In this document: positions 57,301 through 64,000 of the stretch, in pieces
Numbering within the stretch: position 1 is the first letter of the stretch
Layout: every line of letters starts with the position of its first letter
DNA from: Muraenolepis orangiensis
Lineage: Eukaryota; Chordata; Actinopteri; Gadiformes; Muraenolepididae
Direction: 5' to 3'
Assembly: GCA_027704905.1 (NCBI GenBank)
Contig: CM051022.1
Coordinates: 9,904,228-9,968,227 of the forward strand
Length of the DNA stretch: 64,000 nucleotides
Translations under genes and position numbers: made by a program
The notes under the pieces: generated by a model
The model's database searches: none
What the model was told of the DNA's origin: nothing
Seen by the model: only the letters and a program-made list of their open reading frames with translations

Positions 57301-60300
57301 GCCGATTCAACACAGGAGGGTGTACAAGTTGAACTTAGCCAAGACATTAAAGAAGAAGAAGGTGATTCAATGCCAAACAATGAAAACAACTTTGAACCTG
57401 ATCTGGAGAAGGAAGCAAAGGAACACACATTGATGTATTCAGAAGCACATGAGCACTGGTTAGACCCAATCACGCAAGATGAAGAGCCACAGGTTGAGAG
57501 TGAGACAGAGGACCCAGGCCTAGAGGTGTTGACCACGGACCAGACATCCGATGCACAGGGCTCATCAAAGTTAAGTGGAGTAGAGGAAGGGGCTAGCATG
57601 GATAAAACACAGGAGGGTGTGAAAGTGGAACTCAGCCAAGAAATTAAAGAAGAAGAAGGTGAATCAACACAAAACAATGACAACAGTATTGAACAGGATA
57701 TGGGGAAGGAAGTTGAGCCATTGATTTATTCAGAAGCACATGAATACCTGTTAGAGCTGATTGTGCAAGATGAAGAGCCACAGGTTCAGAGTGAGACAGA
57801 TGACCCATACCTAGAGGCGTTGACCACAAACCAGACATCAGATGCACAGGAGTCATCAAAGTCAAGTGGCATAGAGGAAGGAACTAGCGTGAAAAGCGAC
57901 ATTAAACTATTGACCCCTGAACAGGAGTTGTGCGGAGAAATGAACAATGATAACATACAGCTAACCAACACATCAGAGCAAACGCCAGGAGAGGTTTTGA
58001 GCGACAATCCCTCAATAAAAAGTCTAGCAAGTGAAATGGGTATGAAGAAAGAAGAGGACAAAGATGGAGAAATCAATCCGGTTCAGACGGATGACCGCAA
58101 ATCTGGTCTCTCGGATGCAGAAGACCTGAAATGTGAAGAGGAGGCCCAGTCGTATATTAACAATGACAAAGTTGATACATGCGGGGGTGATGGCATCACA
58201 CCACCCGATGACATTATCCAGGAGACAATTGAGGCAGTGACTGGCGTTTCGACGGGCCTTGGACAACTACCTGAGATCTCAGACGTTGAGAAAGGGGATA
58301 GTGAGCAAGGGATTGAAAATGAGCCAATGGAGGCCATCACAGAGGAGTGGCCACATACAGATTTGTTGAATGTGGATGAATTGAGTGTGGACGATACTAA
58401 TTCAACACAAAGCCAATCTAATGCAAATCCATTAGAACAGGACATGTCAGAGCTCAGTGACAAGTCACCAAAAGATCTGTTACAGGGAAAAGAGAGAAAT
58501 GTGGAAGGTTTGCAACATAAAACAACTAATGATGGCGATTCAACACAGGAGGGTGTACAAGTTGAACTTAGCCAAGACATTAAAGAAGAAGAAGGTGATT
58601 CAATGCCAAACAATGAAAACAACTTTGAACCTGAACTGGAGAAGGAAGCAAAGGAACACACATTGATGTATTCAGAAGCACATGAGCACTGGTTAGACCC
58701 AATCACGCAAGATGAAGAGCCACAGGTTGAGAGTGAGACAGAGGACCCATACCTAGAGGCGTTGACCACAAACCAGACATCAGATGCACAGGAGTCATCA
58801 AAGTCAAGTGGCATAGAGGAAGGAACTAGTGTGAATAGCGACATGAAACTATTGACCCCTGAACAGGAGTTGTGCGGAGAAATGAACAATGATAACATAC
58901 AGCTAACCAACACATCAGAGCAAACGCCAGGAGAGGTTTTGAGCGACAATCCCTCATTAAAAAGTCTAGCAAGTGAAATGGGTATGAAGAAAGAAGAGGA
59001 CAAAGATGGGGAAATCAAACCGGTTCAGACGGATGACAGCAAATCTGGTCTCTCTGATGCAGGAGACCTGAAATGTGAAGAGGAGGCCCAGTCGTATATT
59101 AACAATGACAAAGTTGATACATGCGGGGGTGATGGCATCACACCACCCGATGACATTATCCAGGAGACAATTGAGGCAGTGACTGGCATTTCGACGGGCC
59201 TTGGACACCCACCTGAGATCTCAGACGTTGAGAAAGGGGATAGTGAGCAAGGGATTGAAAATGAGCAAATGGAGGCCATCACAGAGGAGTGGCCACATAC
59301 AGATTTGTTGAATGTGGATGAATTGAGTGTGGACGATACTAATTCAACACAAAGCCAATCGAATGCAAATCCATTAGAACAGGACATGTCAGAGCTCAGT
59401 GACAAGTCACCAAAAGATCCGTTACAGGGAAAAGAGAGAAATGTGGAAGGTTTGCAACATAAAACAACTAATGATGCCGATTCAACACAGGAGGGTGTAC
59501 AAGTTGAACTTAGCCAAGACATTAAAGAAGAAGAAGGTGATTCAATGCCAAACAATGAAAACAACTTTGAACCTGATCTGGAGAAGGAAGCAAAGGAACA
59601 CACATTGATGTATTCAGAAGCACATGAGCACTGGTTAGACCCAATCACGCAAGATGAAGAGCCACAGGTTGAGAGTGAGACAGAGGACCCAGGCCTAGAG
59701 GTGTTGACCACGGACCAGACATCAGATGCACAGGGCTCATCAAAGTCAAGTGGAGTAGAGGAAGGGGCTAGCATGGATAAAACACAGGAGGGTGTGAAAG
59801 TGGAACTCAGCCAAGAAATTAAAGAAGAAGAAGGTGAATCAACACAAAACAATGACAACAGTATTGAACAGGATCTGGGGAAGGAAGTTGAGCCATTGAT
59901 TTATTCAGAAGCACATGAATACCTGTTAGAGCTGATTGTGCAAGATGAAGAGCCACAGGTTCAGAGTGAGACAGAGGACCCATACCTAGAGGCGTTGACC
60001 ACAAACCAGACATCAGATGCACAGGAGTCATCAAAGTCAAGTGGCATAGAGGAAGGAACTAGCGTGAAAAGCGACATTAAACTATTGACCCCTGAACAGG
60101 AGTTGTGCGGAGAAATGAACAATGATAACATACAGCTAACCAACACATCAGAGCAAACGCCAGGAGAGGTTTTGAGCGACAATCCCTCAATAAAAAGTCT
60201 AGCAAGTGAAATGGGTATGAAGAAAGAAGAGGACAAAGATGGAGAAATCAATCCGGTTCAGACGGATGACCGCAAATCTGGTCTCTCGGATGCAGAAGAC

Positions 60301-63300
60301 CTGAAATGTGAAGAGGAGGCCCAGTCGTATATTAACAATGACAAAGTTGATACATGCGGGGGTGATGGCATCACACCACCCGATGACATTATCCAGGAGA
60401 CACTTGAGGCAGTGACTGGCGTTCTGACGGGCCTTGGACACCCACCTGAGATCTCAGACGTTGAGAAAGGGGATAGTGAGCAAGGGATTGAAAATGAGCC
60501 AATGGAGGCCATCACAGAGGAGTGGCCACATACAGATTTGTTGAATGTGGATGAATTGAGTGTGGACGATACTAATTCTACACAAAGCCAATCTAATGCA
60601 AATCCATTAGAACAGGACATGTCAGAGCTCAGTGACAAGTCACCAAAAGATCCGTTACAGGGAAAAGAGAGAAATGTGGAAGGTTTGCAACATAAAACAA
60701 CTAATGATGCCGATTCAACACAGGAGGGTGTACAAGTTGAACTTAGCCAAGACATTAAAGAAGAAGAAGGTGATTCAATGCCAAACAATGAAAACAACTT
60801 TGAACCTGATCTGGAGAAGGAAGCAAAGGAACACACATTGATGTATTCAGAAGCACATGAGCACTGGTTAGACCCAATCACGCAAGATGAAGAGCCACAG
60901 GTTGAGAGTGAGACAGAGGACCCAGGCCTAGAGGTGTTGACCACGGACCAGACATCCGATGCACAGGGCTCATCAAAGTCAAGTGGAGTAGAGGAAGGGG
61001 CTAGCATGGATAAAACACAGGAGGGTGTGAAAGTGGAACTCAGCCAAGAAATTAAAGAAGAAGAAGGTGAATCAATACTAAACAATGACAACAGTATTGA
61101 ACAGGATCTGGGGAAGGAAGATGAGCCATTGATTTATTCAGAAGCACATGAATACCTGTTAGAGTTGATTGTGCAAGCTGAAGAGCCACAGGTTCAGAGT
61201 GAGACAGAGGACCCATACCTAGAGGCGTTGACCACAAACCAGACATCAGATGCACAGGAGTCATCAAAGTCAAGTGGCATAGAGGAAGGAACTAGCGTGA
61301 AAAGCGACATTAAACTATTGACCCCTGAACAGGAGTTGTGCGGAGAAATGAACAATGATAACATACAGCTAACCAACACATCAGAGCAAACGCCAGGAGA
61401 GGTTTTGAGCGACAATCCCTCAATAAAAAGTCTAGCAAGTGAAATGGGTATGAAGAAAGAAGAGGACAAAGATGGAGAAATCAATCCGGTTCAGACGGAT
61501 GACCGCAAATCTGGTCTCTCTGATGCAGAAGACCTGAAATGTGAAGAGGAGGCCCAGTCGTATATTAACAATGACAAAGTTGATACATGCGGGGGTGATG
61601 GCATCACACCACCCGATGACATTATCCAGGAGACAATTGAGGCAGTGACTGGCGTTCCGACGGGCCTTGGACAACTACCTGAGATCTCAGACGTTGAGAA
61701 AGGGGATAGTGAGCAAGGGATTGAAAATGAGCCAATGGAGGCCATCACAGAGGAGTGGCCACATACAGATTTGTTGAATGTGGATGAATTGAGTGTGGAC
61801 GATACTAATTCAACACAAAGCCAATCTAATGCAAATCCATTAGAACAGGACATGTCAGAGCTCAGTGACAAGTCACCAAAAGATCCGTTACAGGGAAAAG
61901 AGAGAAATGTGGAAGGTTTGCAACATAAAACAACTAATGATGCCGATTCAACACAGGAGGGTGTACAAGTTGAACTTAGCCAAGACATTAAAGAAGAAGA
62001 AGGTGATTCAATGCCAAACAATGAAAACAACTTTGAACCTGATCTGGAGAAGGAAGCAAAGGAACACACATTGATGTATTCAGAAGCACATGAGCACTGG
62101 TTAGACCCAATCACGCAAGATGAAGAGCCACAGGTTGAGAGTGAGACAGAGGACCCAGGCCTAGAGGTGTTGACCACGGACCAGACATCAGATGCACAGG
62201 GCTCATCAAAGTCAAGTGGAGTAGAGGAAGGGGCTAGCATGGATAAAACACAGGAGGGTGTGAAAGTGGAACTCAGCCAAGAAATTAAAGAAGAAGAAGG
62301 TGAATCAACACAAAACAATGACAACAGTATTGAACAGGATCTGGAGAAGGAAGCCAAGCCATTGATTTATTCAGAAGCACTTGAGCACCGGTTAGACACG
62401 ATTGCGCAAGATGAAGAACCACAGGTACATGGTGAGACAGAGGACCCAGGCCTAGAGGTATTGACCACGGACCAGACATCCACTACACAGGGGTCATCAA
62501 AGTCAAGTGGAGTAGAAGAAGGGGCTAGCATGAATAACACACAGGAGGGTGTACAAGTGGAACTCAGCCAAGACATTAAAGAAGAAGAAGAAGGTGAATC
62601 AATGCTAAACAATGACAACCGTTTTGAACCGGATCTGGTGAAGGAAGCCAAGCCAAAAGCACAAAAGCTGCGGTGGCCGCGGTGGCAGTGGTGGCAGAGG
62701 CAACGGTTAGACCCCATTCCAAAACATAAAGAGCCACAGGTTGAGAGTGAGACAGAGGACCCATACCTAGAGGCGTTGACCACAAACCAGACATCAGATG
62801 CACAGGAGTCATCAAAGTCAAGTGGCATAGAGGAAGGAACTAGCGTGAAAAGCGACATTAAACTATTGACCCCTGAACAGGAGTTGTGCGGAGAAATGAA
62901 CAATGATAACATACAGCTAACCAACACATCAGAGCAAACGCCAGGAGAGGTTTTGAGCGACAATCCCTCAATAAAAAGTCTAGCAAGTGAAATGGGTATG
63001 AAGAAAGAAGAGGACAAAGATGGAGAAATCAATCCGGTTCAGACGGATGACCGCAAATCTAGTCTCTCGGATGCAGAAGACCTGAAATGTGAAGAGGAGG
63101 CCCAGTCGTATATTAACAATGACAAAGTTGATACATGCGGGGGTGACGGCATCACACCACCCGATGACATTATCCAGGAGACAATTGAGGCAGTGACTGG
63201 CGTTTCGACGGGCCTTGGACAACTACCTGAGATCTCAGACGTTGAGAAAGGGGATAGTGAGCAAGGGATTGAAAATGAGCCAATGGAGGCCATCACAGAG

Positions 63301-64000
63301 GAGTGGCCACATACAGATTTGTTGAATGTGGATGAATTGAGTGTGGACGATACTAATTCAACACAAAGCCAATCGAATGCAAATCCATTAGAACAGGACA
63401 TGTCAGAGCTCAGTGACAAGTCACCAAAAGATCCGTTACAGGGAAAAGAGAGAAATGTGGAAGGTTTGCAACATAAAACAACTAATGATGCCGATTCAAC
63501 ACAGGAGGGTGTACAAGTTGAACTTAGCCAAGACATTAAAGAAGAAGAAGGTGATTCAATGCCAAACAATGAAAACAACTTTGAACCTGATCTGGAGAAG
63601 GAAGCAAAGGAACACACATTGATGTATTCAGAAGCACATGAGCACTGGTTAGACCCAATCACGCAAGATGAAGAGCCACAGGTTGAGAGTGAGACAGAGG
63701 ACCCAGGCCTAGAGGTGTTGACCACGGACCAGACATCCGATGCACAGGGCTCATCAAAGTCAAGTGGAGTAGAGGAAGGGGCTAGCATGGATAACACACA
63801 GGAGGGTGTGAAAGTGGAACTCAGCCAAGAAATTAAAGAAGAAGAAGGTGAATCAACACAAAACAATGACAACAGTATTGAACAGGATCTGGAGAAGGAA
63901 GCCAAGCCATTGATTTATTCAGAAGCACTTGAGCACCGGTTAGACACGATTGCGCAAGATGAAGAACCACAGGTACATGGTGAGACAGAGGACCCAGGCC
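51331..64000 (+). CDS. ppp1r3a-like: Exon 4 continued after the gap, open to the window edge
   Basis: The frame is open for 12,670 bases (about 4,220 codons) and is still open at 64,000. It has ten long modules with mostly single short modules between them (1,233-bp spacing, once 942, once 1,548). The order of variants from about 53.5 to 56.2 kb repeats that of about 22.9 to 25.7 kb at a constant offset of 30,563 bp. It includes the rare 'gacccgatcgtgcaag' and 'gatgctgattcaacacagaag' strings. Near 62,390 an extra short-module pair brings a Trp-rich insert and one extra GAA codon. The C-terminus, and any membrane anchor like that of mammalian PPP1R3A, lies outside the window. Confidence 0.85.

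Larger units (their letters stand above)
9490..64000 (+). repeat. Giant coding tandem-repeat array (291-bp and 942-bp modules)
   Basis: The whole rest of the window is one nested array. The short module is about 97-99 residues (291-297 bp): EEPQV.SETEDP.LEVLTT.QTS.AQ.SSKSSG.EEG, then TQEGV.VELSQ.IK.EEGES, NN.N..E.DLGKEA, and ...YSEAHE..LD.I.QD. The long module has the same start and end, with about 217 residues inserted between EEG(A/T)S and STQEGVQVELSQ, making 314 residues (942 bp). Short plus long gives 411 residues (1,233 bp), the dominant unit. A fixed point in the long module recurs at 22,962, 24,195, 25,428, 26,370, 27,603, 28,836, 30,069, 31,011, 32,244, 33,186, 34,419, 35,667, 36,900, 38,133, 39,075, 41,760, 43,284, 45,120, 46,665, 48,210 and 49,440. 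After the gap it recurs at 52,292, 53,525, 54,758, 55,991, 57,224, 58,457, 59,399, 60,632, 61,865 and 63,413. Confidence 0.95.

Noticed and set aside
22962..63622. Recurring 69-codon plus-strand frame (MT.HQKIRYREKREMWK...)
   Set aside because: It is the shifted frame of the long module (...SPKDPLQGKERN...) and is in phase with it at every copy, so it is a shadow and not a separate gene.
24195..64000. Many long minus-strand reading frames (for example 277 and 311 codons) recurring with the array
   Set aside because: They recur because the plus-strand repeat recurs, and the Ser/Leu-rich antisense reading follows from Glu/Asp/Lys-rich codons. They have no splice sites, start context or recognisable domain.
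9490..64000. CRISPR array or satellite DNA
   Set aside because: Units are too long and variable for CRISPR and have no spacer pattern. Unlike centromeric satellite, the frame is kept open and indels are multiples of three.

Overview
The window looks like nuclear DNA of a ray-finned fish. It has spliceosomal exons with GT-AG borders, long CA and GA microsatellites, a decayed fish-type LINE, and a glycogen-targeting PP1 subunit gene of vertebrate type. The species cannot be fixed from the sequence. There is no prokaryotic, viral or CRISPR content.

Layout. Bases 1 to about 5,500 are AT-rich and non-coding. They hold microsatellites, two CTCF-like sites, a G-run, a short SINE/LINE-like 3' tail and a broken LINE reverse transcriptase (about 4,290-5,240). 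From about 5,517 a single plus-strand gene runs off the right edge. Exon 1 (5,517-6,357, 5' end uncertain) encodes a CBM21 glycogen-binding domain very like that of PPP1R3A, the muscle glycogen-targeting subunit of protein phosphatase 1. Exons 2 (6,885-6,940) and 3 (7,705-7,790) are short. Exon 4 starts at 8,451 and has not ended at 64,000. The splice phases of the four exons (2, 1, 0) agree exactly, so they form one gene. Introns 1-3 hold a GA microsatellite of about 135 bp and a 50-bp minisatellite.

Exon 4 is the striking object. After about 1 kb of unique acidic sequence it becomes one continuous coding tandem array of at least 54 kb. The basic module is about 97 residues (291 bp). A longer version is the same module with about 217 extra residues inserted, giving 314 residues. 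One short plus one long module makes the dominant 411-residue (1,233-bp) higher-order unit. I count 38 long modules in the window plus one truncated by in-frame recombination. Between 21,047 and the 1,000-N gap at 50,331 the frame is open for 29.3 kb. After the gap it is open again for 12.7 kb to the window edge. Length changes in these parts are multiples of three. The older block from 10.6 to 21.1 kb is different: it is cut by many one-base indels, mostly in homopolymers, and by one TGA. These are probably consensus errors in part, but one frameshift is shared by two repeat copies and may be real.

Reading. A PP1 glycogen-targeting subunit has apparently gained a giant, acidic, probably disordered repeat tail. 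If translated as seen it would be titin-like in size (over 14,000 residues visible). Whether the whole exon is transcribed and translated cannot be decided here. The PP1-docking RVxF motif in exon 1 is degenerate, so PP1 binding is also an open question. The usual C-terminal membrane anchor of PPP1R3A would lie beyond the window.
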